DNA of 64,000 bases from NCBI GenBank assembly GCA_036583965.1, contig JAZBQD010000034.1, positions 14,321,040 to 14,385,039 on the forward strand, given 5' to 3'. The DNA comes from Prunella strophiata (lineage: Eukaryota > Chordata > Aves > Passeriformes > Prunellidae). Both the position numbers and the translations under genes were made by a program. How positions within the stretch are numbered: the first letter of the stretch is position 1; every line of letters starts with the position of its first letter. Under the pieces are notes generated by a model. That model did not search any database, had not been told where the DNA came from, and saw only the letters and a list, made by a program, of their open reading frames with translations. Below are positions 22,801 to 35,000 of this stretch, piece by piece.

Positions 22801-25800
22801 GTTGACTATTGACATTAGTACTGTTTAAAATTTCCACTCTTTGAATCTATTCAGATTTCCCTCTGAAATTTTGTTCTCCTAAGGTAAAGACATTAGTAGG
22901 CATTTCTCCTGATAAATCTGATTCTCTTCACATTTGGCACAAACATTTTCTGCCCAGCATCCCCCACTTCTGCCAGCATTCCAGCCACTACAACTTAAAG
23001 CCTGCTTATTCTCATATCACTTGTTCCAGGTAGAGGAAAGGATTATTATTTCCCTTACAGACTGGGAGGGAAGCAGCTCCCATTTCCTGGCAGGCATTTC
23101 CCTCTGTCAGAATCCCTGAGTGGCACCTGTGACTGCTGAAACCCACAGAAGATCATTTATTTACCTGGGAGAGCTCCCCAGGGCCAGACCCTGCCAGGGG
23201 ATGGGAGCCTGCAAGGCAGCCTGGCTTGGTGGCTTTAGGTATTTATGCATTTTGGTTTTGTTTGAGTGTTGTTGCAGAGGGAGAAACTTTTAAAGCATTT
23301 GTTGCACAGTTAAAAAAAAAAAAAAAAAGACATGGAAAAAATACATTTGCCAAGGCATATTTTGTTTCTGTTTTAGCAGCACAATTATCCCTTTTGCTGC
23401 TGGCACCTGCATCTTTCTGACCTGGGACCTCTGTGCTGAGGGAAGACCATCCTAAGGGGGCTGGCCAAATACAGCCTGGGGAGCAAGTGCCACCTTAACC
23501 TCAAAACACTAATTAAAAATTGCCCTTGAGCCAGCTCCAAGTCAGGGAGCAACACAAAAGGCCCTGGGGAGGGATGAATTTACAGTAAATACAAAGACCT
23601 GTAAGACCTTACTGTTGGTGACAGAGAGTTTCAATACATGGAGCTTAAGTCATTCTGAAATGTGATTAAAACTACTTATGTACAGTTTCTTTATCAGAAA
23701 TTCAGTAAAATTATTTATTTTCCTCTTCCCAAAAGTCTGATTAGCACAGTTGTGCCATTAGTGGCTTAACAAAGAAAGACATACACAAGCCAATAAAAAT
23801 GTTTTTACAATAAATTATCTGCTTGCCTTTTGTGAGCTGAAACAATCAGTTTGATTGTGACAGTATTGATTAGAGCAAGATAAAGACTATTAAGCAGATA
23901 TATATTTCTTGAAAGTGAGCATTTAGGGGATTCTGAATAATTTCCTATTTCTTGTCAATATTAAAAAGATTTTTATTTATCACTGAACAGCAAGCAGATC
24001 TGAATAAATTGCAAAACAGAGGTTTGCCCACAAAATGACTTTGGATATCTGCTTTTTAAAAAACAAATCTAGTTTTTACTTTAATGCTATTTTCTGCTTT
24101 TCCTTAGGTAATTGTAACTTTCCAGTACGAGAATCAAACATTAATGTATGTAACAAATAGAACATATTTAAGGACATACTTTCAATGAAATAGTTTTCAA
24201 ATTTTGATGTTTGTGGTCGTTATCATGAAGGTTTATGATGATAGAAATATTAGCATGCAGTAGGTGCTGAAACTCCTACAGTCAAAGAGCAACAAAGTGA
24301 ATATGAATCTTTAATGTATTGGCATTTATGTGCATCAATTATTCTGATATTTGGCTAACTCTGCAAATTCCATTTTCCCTCAAGATTTCTACATTTTTGT
24401 ACCAAAAGCACTGAATAGAAAGCTGATGTTTTGAAAACAGACTCATGTCATATTAACTCTGGATTGTGATAAAATTTTGCCATAAGCCCCTTGACTGCTA
24501 TGAAACAAATATCTTTATTTCAGATGATTAAAAAGAAAAAACAACCTGTAATTTTCTATATATTGGGTGACACAGAAATCCTGAAAATCTGGGCTGTAGT
24601 TTCAGTGATTAAACCAATGTAATCAGAAAAAAAAGGTGAAGGATATCACATAAAAAACTGTCCAGATTCTCAGGACATGCAGACCCTGTCTCTGTGCCAT
24701 TGAAAGACCAGAGGCTTTGCCACTGACCCCACAGGGCACAGCACCAGCCCCTCCTTTCACCACTGTCTCTTCCAATCTGCCCTCAAGGCAGGCACACACT
24801 AATGAAATTGCTCTAATAAATCAGTAATTACTGATCCAAATATAAAAATGTATCTTCCCTCAGCAGAAACTAAAGATTATGAAGTCCTCCAATAAAAAAT
24901 ATTTTCCAAATGACTGTGACTAAATACCCAGTTTCAGAAACAAATGTAAACCAGAGAGAGACCTTAAAATGGGCTATAGCTGATTTCCCTGTACAGCTTT
25001 TCCTGAAGTTTCACTGGTTGCTAAGATACTACCAGTATTATCTTCCACTATGCCTTTGGTAGTTGAAATTCTATATTTTTTAACCCCTGTACAAGTCTCC
25101 TCCATGCCTTTACCTGCACCTTTCCTTTTGAAATGAGTAGGTGGGGAGTGTAGGTGAGATTCTCCACACATGTAAAACCCCAGACTCAATTACTCCAGTA
25201 GAGCACTCCTACCTTCTAACCACTTACATTCTGGCCTGAAAATTACAACTGCTTTATTTAGAAATCAACAGTTTTTTGGCTGTGTCCTACCAGATAATGT
25301 ATACTCTTCTATAAATGCAGAGAATTTCACTGCCAAGAGGTGCCAGAAAATCAGAGAAGTCCGATTTTCAAAGTTTATTTGCAAATTATATGCTCAAATA
25401 CCTGATTTCCTCAATCAAAGTAATGTTTATGTCTAAATAGTTTGTATTTTAGTACTCTACCATCAGCCTTGAACCATCAGAAAGCCTCCAGGCTGAGGAA
25501 GTTATTTTCAGGATTTTATAAATGATTGTCAGAACTGAAGATGGAGTGATTGGAAGGAAGCTCGTTCCTTAAAGTTCATCACTCTCACCAAGCATGATTA
25601 AACACTATATAATTTAACATTATTTGCTGATAGAAAATCAAAGCACTTTGCCCCCAGCATGCTGACATTTACAGCAGTGGGAAACTTTTGCACATTTTTT
25701 GCTTACAATAACAGGATGAGGTATGAAACAGATTCTGATAATGCTTTGTATACCATGGAAGTCTTCACAGCATATGAGCTTGTTCCAGATCCCTACCATT

Positions 25801-28425
25801 ACTGTGATATATTTCTACAATCTGGAAATAAAGAAAAACTATTCTGATGACAGATAGTGGATAAATCTTCAAAACTCCAGTAGCAGGTTCTCCTCAGGCA
25901 TGCTCCACTGTAGGGCTAATCCCCTTTCTCACAGAGTTTGAGTTTGTTTTTTTTTTTTTGTTAATAAAGACTTGCATAGACAAATAGGTGACATGGATTT
26001 TCTTTCTCTCCTGAGACACTGGACTTTTGTCTGATTCTGTGAAAATATATCAAAAATAATGAGTTAAGTAATCTCAAGAAACTGCAAATAATTTTAAATT
26101 TTATAGAATGCAAGTCAAATGCACATGTGGTACCAGAACATTCCTTTTAAATAACCTGCCTTCAGTATTAGGACTTAAAATGTTTATTTGGTGTGGTGCT
26201 TGGACTGCATTATTGAAGAGGGTTGGAGAGTTAGATTCCTATTGGCTCTAAATTTTAGCTTTGGGTTTTTTAATGTAAGAACTAATAGCTGCAAGCACAA
26301 TTCTGTCTCTTTGATGTCTGTGCACTATATTCCCTCCCTACTGTGATATTGAAGATTATGAAATTGAGCAAAGGATTCCTAAGAAGAGATTCCCAGTATT
26401 TATACATTAAAAAATTCTGGGAAATCCAATTTGAGTCTTTACAGCATTACCTCCTCTCAGAACATGATTAAAACCATGTTCATTTTAGCTACTGCAAGAA
26501 TGTGGCCATTCTTCACAGTCCTCTGCCCTTAACCAAGAACATGCATGGATGTGCACTTCACTTGTTCTACTCATAAAGCCTGTTAGATGGACACTTAAAA
26601 CACTTAATGATGTCTGAACAGTGATGGAAAGCAGTTCAGGAATCTGTTTGGAAAGCTCCAGAAGGTCTTGGACTTGCTCATGTTTTTCTTTTATCATTAC
26701 AGTGCACTCCTGGTCTTGATGCTGAGAGCCCACCTCCCATTCCATCCCATGTACACAGGAACAGAATGAAAGTCTCCTCTGCTCTTCAGATCTTGACTTA
26801 GACCATGAAATCCCTGGCCACAAGCTGCCTAAACATTGTGAAAGAGCATCCATTCAGATTGAGCTTTGACATATTTGTCCTTCTTGGCAAAAGTCCTTAG
26901 AATTAAAGTATTAACAAATGAGATAGGCACTAATAAAACTCCAATGGAAGCCAGCTGATTTCAAATGCACTCAACTGACCTGCCTGCAGTCTATTGATTT
27001 CTGTTTGTCCTTTTTGAATAAAACCAATAAATTTCTGGAAGTTCCCTAAATGATTTGTTTGATGTTAAATAGAAAAATGTTAGTAAAATAGAGAGGAATA
27101 CAAAAGGCAGGAACTGTCTCTGTTTAGACTCTTCTTCCATTGTATTGTCTACTTACTGCAAATATATTTACTGCTTCCCCTCCCAGCTCCATTAAATTTT
27201 TATCTCAGCTTTTTGGTTTTGTACAGTAAAGGGTACAAGAAAGCATGACATGGTTACTGTGAAGGTCAAAATTTAGTCTCTGTGAGCCAAAACTTGACCC
27301 TTTTGTCATTTTTGTTGATAATTCATAGAGCTCTGCTCTCCTGCTGAAGAACACAATAAGCACACCAGTTCTCTGGGCACTACCAGGGAAAGCATGGCTG
27401 GATGTGGAAGCATACTTCAGTAGCTGCACTGGGAATGTGGGGGAAGAACTGTTGCCTTCTGTGCCTTCAGACAACAGATCCTCAGATCTTTTTTGAAAAA
27501 GAATGATTCAGGCTCTATTCAGTCTCAGTCTTTTTCATGTAAATGAGCATAAGCTGGTGTTATATTAAAGAGCCAGACAGCAAGTTCTGTTTGCAGTTGT
27601 CTCATGTGCTGATAATTGCAGCAAGTTCCAGTCCCTGCCAATGTCAAAAGTACTTTATAGCTCTTCAGTATTATTTGGTCATCTCTTTAAATCCCACCCT
27701 CTGTGATCATTACCTTCAAGAGCCTCTTGTCTCCACATTTATATTTTTACTCATCAGTGCTGCTTACAAGTATCTAATCATGCCACATCCTGCCTGCAGT
27801 CACCTTACCCCTAAAGCTAATAGCTCTGTACTCATACCTCAAACTACAACCAAACAAATGAATTAAACACTGCAGCATCAGCCAACAAAGTGGGAAAGTA
27901 AATGCAATTCATCTTTGGGAAAAGTAGCTGCCCACTGTGCTTCAGCAGAGAACCCATCTCCACAGAGTATTAGAAGTGAGATATGTAAGGAAAGAGAACA
28001 AGCTGGAATCCTTCCTCTCTCACACCTGAAGAGTTCTGGGTTTTGCACTGCACAGTTACTGCTGACTTGCAGCAGATAATCAGCAATAACTGGCAGAGAC
28101 ATCTCCAGCTGGCTGTATTGAGACAGACATGAACAAGGTGTATCTGTGTTTGCACTTCCTGCATCTCCTGTTAAAAGAGCCCAGCATTTGCCTGTTTTGA
28201 GCACATGAGGGATGGCTCCTCACTGACCACTGCAAGCAGCAGGGACTGCATCTGTGAGCCAACAGCCCTGGCAGGTCAGCTCCTGCTCACCTCTGTGTCA
28301 CATGTCACCTCCTCTTTTTCATTAGGTAAAGCCATCTATAGCTCAAAGCACTGCTCCATATGCACTATCATTAAAATAATATCATAGACAAGAATTAAAA
28401 AGAATGCAATGATTTCACATGCTCT

Positions 28426-28491
28426 TCCATTAATTTGCTTTATTATCCAAGCATACACTCCTCCATTAATTTGTTTTATTATCCAAGCATA
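28426..28491. repeat. 36-bp tandem duplication
   Basis: tccattaatttgctttatta and the following ten bases recur 36 bases later with one change (gctt to gttt). The second copy is cut off after 30 bases. Confidence 0.9.
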
Positions 28492-31400
28492 TGAAATATT
28501 GAATATCACCAGAGGATACATTAAAAATGAGACACCTGTTCTGTTATGAAGCATTCACATTAGAATTAAGGGAACATGGATCTTGACAGTTTTATTAAAT
28601 ATGTCTTGAAATAAATAAATAAAGCTACCTTGGAAATCCAGTTAGGTCTAAATAACCCATTTAGTAAATACACTTCCCTTCTTCCACAGAAATTCCTTAG
28701 GAGACTATCTATCTTGCTGTAGGCTTGTTTTCACTGGAAAAGAAAGTTTTTTTCTTGATCTTACATCCCCAAAGGATGGATAGTCTCAGCTAATTTACCT
28801 CCTGATCAAAGGGAAGTAAGTGCCTGTTCAACATTTTTTTTTAACATGAGATAGTTCATGGTAAGTGCATAGCCAGGGGCAGAAGGAAGATCACACTGTT
28901 TAGCAGTGAATATTGTCCAAACAGAGGCAGCATCTGCTTCAGAGGATGGCTGGCAGCACTGCCCCCAAGAAGGGGAGATACAGAAAGCTCTGGAGCCAGC
29001 TGCAGTGCAGAGGTCAAGCCTTGCATGGTGCTGCCTTTCTTTTGTGTTTATTTCAGCTTTCCCTCTCCTCAAGGATCAAGGAAAATGAAAGGGGGGGTTT
29101 TCCTCTGTGTTGCAAACTCTCCAAGTAAATTCATCCATTGGACCATTTGTGCTAATGGCACAATGGATGAATGTGTGGTAACACAATAGAATTATCAGTT
29201 TGTATATTTAGCTACAGAATTATTTAAGGCATGCAAAATTGCATCCATGCAAAATTGGATTATTTATTTCTTTTTTTTTTAACCAACATAACTATTTTTG
29301 GTTACAGCATAGAAAGTACTTAGAAAAGGACTCTTCCACTTTTATTCCCAGACACAGCAGGAAATGCATCACTAAGTAGCTTTTAGGGGTTATTTTGTTG
29401 GAGTTCCTAATCAATGCTGTTTTCCCTCCCCTCTATGCTATTTCTGACCCTAAGCCAGGGCAAAATCCATGGTGGAACCATTTTGCAGAGACTGATGAGA
29501 AAACATGAGATTAATTTTTGGCTTTTAATTGAGGAAAGGCATACAACTGGCATTCAATTCAGGAAACCTTCCAGATTTGGTCAAACATAATCTGTCTACC
29601 CCATGCACATTCAGATATATTTGTCATCCAGCTCTTCTGGAAAGGGTTCCTACTGTGCAGAGGAGCAGCCCCTGGAAACAGGAGGTTGCTGCTCCTGGGT
29701 GACAGTAGGAAAAGCACTCCTTCACCTCTGCTTTTGTCCTCTCAACAGCACAGCAAGGCATGACCTTATCACACTTATTTCTATAAAAAACTTCACATTT
29801 TGTGGTACAACGTGTAAGCAATTGACATCTTTAAGTTCAAAGGAAATGGACCATTTAATGTGAATGGTAAAGGACTGCTTTTTAGCCTTGCTGCCCCAGG
29901 TCCATTCCCAGCTAGTGAGCAAACATTTGAGCAATCTCTCCCTCCATTAACAATAATCTGATCTATACCTATTTTCCTTCATTTTGCTCATCAAGCAAAA
30001 AAAAAAATCTCTTACTGAATTCTTTAATTGCTGACAATTAATACTCTAACAAAAGGAGTTCTTACACATGATCTTGCTCAGGCTACCAGAAATCCCAGTG
30101 GGAGATATGCTATTCAATTTTGCCTGAGTTGTTTTAAAGTAAGAACTTGAAGACTTTAGCTGCAGTAATTATTATGTGATACAGAAGTTAAAATTAGCAT
30201 TTGCTAAATAGGTTATTAGAAAGATCACATGTTGTCATAGGTAGTAAATAGCTAAACACAGCATGTATAAAAAAGGCTAAAAACCTCATAAATCAGAACC
30301 AGCGGTAGATTCACAAAAGTACAGATGGTTTGAATTTTAAACTGGGTAAGATTTCATCCCACATTGTGAAGAAGAACTTGGGAAATGGTCTTACTAGTCA
30401 ACATTTCTATAAGAAATATCAGTCACCTTTCATTGCATTGCAATAAGTAGTTATGATGGTGACAGCTTATGGTTTTCTTCTGCATCTTTTTGCCCTGAGA
30501 TACCAAAAAAGGGATAACATTTTATGCATATTTTGGCCATTTTACACCATGTACTTACTACTGTGATTAGGGACCTTCCTATATGGCTTGTCAAAATCTC
30601 CATTATTGAGATCCCTCAACTAATGGATGTGACCAGCTGTGCAGAGGAGCATGATTCATACTTGATTAAATGCAGCAGCACCACATAACAATATAGAGAA
30701 CTGAAATAAGAAACTGAATTTCTAGAGGAAAAATCAGGGACAACTTAAGAATTCTAGGACATAAATCCTTGAATGTGACTTGTTATACTACTTTTGTAAG
30801 TATACTTTTGTGGGTACGAAGTAGACTCCTCTTATCAACAAGTTGTCTTGGCGGTTCATGTAGTTCAGTATTTGTATTCTTCATCTTTATAAGCTCATTT
30901 GTCCTTTTCTTTACAATATCAGATCAAACTGCTATCTTCATAAAAATCCTAAGCTTACTCTTCAGGGAACACAGGTTGTAGAGCTGATATTGTTGTATGT
31001 GTAAAGTACATGTCTTAAAACCTGGGATATTCTCTAATGTCTCTCCATTGCTATTATTCTGCAAGTACCTTTAGTATCTGCAGGTAGTAATTTTTCATGC
31101 AGAATTATAATTTTTAAGTTACTAAGCTCTTTTTAAGACATTGATAGTAAAAATCTAGAGTGGGATGTATTGCTTTAAGACTTGGTTTAATGAAGAATGG
31201 ATTCTCTTTCTATTAACTCAATAGCATGATAATAACAACATTGAAACTTCACAAGTATTCCCTATTAATATGATACAAAAATATCTGTTGAAAGAAAGTA
31301 ATTGTGCAATTCTCAGCAACTGTGTGATGCTCATGTAATGCTCCTGTGACATGACCAAACCAGGGAGATCAAGAACTCATGCACTGATAAACCACACAAT

Positions 31401-31499
31401 GATGCCTTCAGCTAAAGCTGCATATTGGAGTTGCTATTGCACTACTCCAGTTGCCTCTCTCTCCACTTCTAGTGAGAATAAAGGCTAAACATAAACATT

Positions 31500-31505
31500 T
31501 TTATT
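31500..31505 (-). promoter_or_regulatory. candidate poly(A) signal AATAAA of ATP10B
   Basis: On the minus strand AATAAA occurs 55 bases after the ATP10B stop codon. It would give a very short 3' UTR, and the true site may lie further down; no U/GU-rich element was checked. Confidence 0.3.
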
Positions 31506-31560
31506 TTCCCTGTTGAGTCCTCCTCCACAGGGGCTGTGGGTTCCATTTCTGAATGTTTCC

Positions 31561-32056
31561 TCAGAGTGTCACTGAACTCACTGACCGCCGGTGGCTTCCG
31601 TAATTAAAGTTTTTGAGATAATCTTTAGCCAGTTTGCCACCATCCTGCCCAGGAGCTGTTTCCCTGCTGGCTACAAGGGGGTGATGGCCAGAGGAAGGCC
31701 CTGCTGAAGAACTGGCAGCATATTCTTCCTCTGCCCACCTATTAAAGAAGTAATAGCCTTCCTCATGTGCCGTTCTCCCGAGAGGATCAGAGGCAGAAAC
31801 TCCCTGATTTTCTGTGTCCCTGGAGACAGGGCTGCTGCTGGATGTAGAAATGGTGACACACATAAGTGGCTGATGCTTTGGTCAAGGTCATCATTGGATG
31901 CAGGTGAGGCCACAGGTGCACTGGAAGTAGCTTCTTTTCTTGATCTTAAGTTTCTGGATTTCAAGATCCTGCTGCTCCTTAGGAAGTTTATCCACTTGCT
32001 GTGCTTTCAGAACAAGAGATGCTCCCAGGGTTCCTCGAAGAGCAAAAATAAAGAAC
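31561..32056 (-). CDS. ATP10B: ATP10B last exon, cytosolic C-terminal tail, with a disturbed frame
   Basis: The acceptor is ccttcatcag. The frame from exon 18 gives (R)[34 protein letters not shown] and KLKIKKR, which parallels the mammalian start of the tail. That frame then runs into TGA at 31891-31893, again at 31888-31890 and at 31882-31884. The frame one base further on is open across the gap ([19 protein letters not shown]). Past the gap the original frame is open again and ends in [14 protein letters not shown] and TGA at 31561-31563, like the mammalian SHRRS ending. So either two compensating single-base changes or base errors lie here, or the protein stops early at about residue 55 of this exon. 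Confidence 0.8.
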
Positions 32057-35000
32057 CTGATGAAGGAGGAAGGAAATGGATTTTTTTACCAGTGGGCTCA
32101 TTTCATGATCTACATCACATATCCCAAATACAAATACTAATTATCCATTGCTTTACAGACACCTTATACCTGGCAGATGAAAGCTGACTCCTGGATCTTA
32201 ACACATCATGTTACTCTATATTTAGTTTGACCTGCATAGAGTCAACTATATGTAAATATTGTAAATATTTTTAGTATTTATAAAAACTTGTTTACTGAAC
32301 AGTGAAGAAAAATAGAAAAAAATCTCGAGAGATACAATATTTGAAAATATGGAAGTTGCATTTATACTGCTAAAACAGGCTAAAGAAGAGATCTTAATTT
32401 GTTAGATAAGAGAAAACCAGAAGTTAAAAACCTCAGTTTTTGGATTTTTTCAGAAAGCAGCAACAAAAGTGTCCTTCCTGCCCTTTGCAGGACAGAGAAC
32501 TTATGTAACTAAATATTGTGTGCTGTGAGACTGCATACATCCTCTCTCCATGTCATGTCAGCTTTGTGTGAAAACTAAAGTCTCTTTCATGGCATATTTT
32601 TATTAGGATTTGACCTTTACATAGGTGGCTTCAACATGTATTTTATAACAAACATGGGTACTCTGTGAAAGTGCATTTAGAAAGGTGCCATGCTCACATC
32701 CTGCTGCTCAATGTATGGATATAAACAAGATTTACAAGATTAAAAAAGCTAACAAGCAAAATTACAGAAAGGGCTTTTAGGCAATGGATTTCTTGGGCTT
32801 GCTCCAGCAGGAGTGGATTATTTGCTGTGCCTGTGCTCAGGCTGGTCAATCCCAACAGAATCTCAGGTCTGGTCAGGAAGTTAAGAGCATGGCAGAGCCC
32901 AAGACTTGCTGTGTAGATCTGCTGTGGGTCACAATGTCCTGTGTCTTTCCCCTCAGCTCCTTTTCTGTATCTTTTGTGCAAGTTCCAGGTGAACCAGACA
33001 GGATGACAGAGGAGGGATGGGAAACTGTGTCTCCTGTCCTTTAAACTGCCCTCACTTGCTGCTGCCCTTCCCACAGCCCTGCAGGGTGTGAGGCCAGGCA
33101 GGGCACAGGCCAAGCCTGCCCCTGAGTGCTGCAGCTCAAACAAAAGGCAGGACTGAGGGGAAGAACACAGGAGAGCAATTAATAAAAAAAAAAAAAAAAA
33201 CCTGTTAGAAGGAACCCAGAACCTCAAGACACCAAGTGAGGAGACAGGGAGCAGGCAGCACAGTGTGATGGATCATGGAATGGAAGTTAAAATTTAGTGC
33301 ATTTTAGCAAAGGGTGGTTTCACCACTGCTGTGATCTGCTGGCACAGCTCAGTTGTAGTAGAAACACATCCTGGATATTCTGCAGATGAAGGAGAGTGCA
33401 GAAAATAATCTGGGGTACCAATACAAAGGAACAGCAGTTGTCCAGATTTGAAGATACGAATATATAACCCTTAAGCTCAGTAACCTGCTGAGGCAGCAAG
33501 GATCTTAAGTGTGCTAAATTTCCAAGATGGAGACACGAGTTCTCTAACCATGTGTTTGATGCAGCTCTCAGCAGAAAGCTCAGGGTCAAAAATGACACTG
33601 TGAATGAGGGCTGGTAAGAAAACAAAAGTCACACAGGAGCAAAACAGACTGGAAAAGGATGCCCTGCCTAGAAGACATGAGACCTTACTGAATTGTGTTG
33701 TTTATTCTGATCTGAACTTATATAATATAACATAAAATCACAAGAGCATCTCAATTCAAATGGGAAAATAATAATAGTTTGAAGAAAAACACCATCTATC
33801 CTTGAAAAGTTCATTTTCAGTCAAAGTTAAGGCTCAGATTCTAATGCCTTAAAGCACTTAAAACATCACATACTAAAAATATTGTCCTGAATTTTGTAAT
33901 ACCAGTGTGCTGCATTACTTCATGGGAATTAGGATGAGAAGGAAACTAGCAAGATAGGCAAACCAAGACATTTCTTTCAATGTCCAAGCAAATAACAAAT
34001 AAATATTTGAAACAAATGGTGCAACTCAAAACATACCTGCTTTAAGAATTAGTACTGTATTGAACACCAAAAGCAGTAATGTTTCCATATGTATATGGGA
34101 ACTGAATAATTGTGTTTTTTAAACCATTTTTTAAGCAACACATCACAATAACTATCCCTCTCCAAATATTATCCAGTCTTAATTAAAGTTATCTTTAACA
34201 TATCTGATTTTTTTTGTAATACAAAGTTAAACTAAAATTCTGGATGTATTGAATATTTTCATATAGAAATGCTCTTAAATTCAGCTTAGTCATGCATGCT
34301 AATGTACTTAAAATCAAGAATATATTTAGTAACTCTCAAACATATAGGAATATTTCAAAGATTTGCTTATAATCTTGACCTGCTCAACAACATTGTGGTT
34401 ATGACAGTGAACAATTACATATCAGATCTGTACTGGTAAATTTTGATGCACCCCAAAAAGAAAGGCTTTCCTGATAGGAAAAATAGAAGATATACAGTGA
34501 CTGATCTAGGGTTATGTAACTGAATAAATGAATGGTTCATGAACTGGAAGGTTGAACTCAGGCATCTGACTTCCATGCTGATCAATTATCCCTGTGCAGC
34601 ACGTGTCTGACACATCCCATATCTGTACTCATCACTGCTGTTTCTTCACTCACGTGTCTGCAAACCCACAAAAGGAAAACAGGAAAACATTCAAACCTTG
34701 GTAAGAGCGCGATGACAGGGGTAATGAGGCACAGTAAGTAGAAGATGGGGTCTTTGAGCTGCCTCTCCATAATCCAGTAGGGGTTGGTGGGAGGGTTGCA
34801 GAGCAGGCAGGCAGCGTTGTAGATGAGGGAGAAGATGAGGTACAAAGCCACACTGCAGATCATTGTCACCAGCTGCAGCACGGTCTGCAAGCACAAGTGA
34901 AGCCAGTGAGACCCCGACTGGCTGTGAGACAGGAGGAGACAAAGACAGCTGGAAAGAATGCATCTAACAGTGCATTTTACTGAAATCTGCAGTAGGAGAA

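Larger units (their letters stand above)
18800..31490. other. intergenic 3' flank of ATP10B, no gene recognised
   Basis: Mostly AT-rich single-copy-looking DNA. It holds a 24-bp tandem duplication (19837-19884), T and A runs at 20026-20043 and 23312-23328, a TA/CA run near 21836-21860, a 36-bp tandem duplication (28426-28491) and a compact inverted repeat at 23842-23858. No exon with recognisable protein similarity was found. Confidence 0.5.

Noticed and set aside
1..31490. MIR146A, expected near the 3' side of ATP10B by mammalian synteny
   Set aside because: I looked for the mature sequence core gaactgaattcc and its complement and did not see it. A proper search would be needed to exclude it.
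31765..32187. 140-codon plus-strand open frame
   Set aside because: It is the antisense of the last ATP10B exon.
32694..33227. 177-codon minus-strand open frame in the last ATP10B intron
   Set aside because: It reads through the complement of an A run (poly-Phe) and through unrelated intron sequence; no homology recognised.
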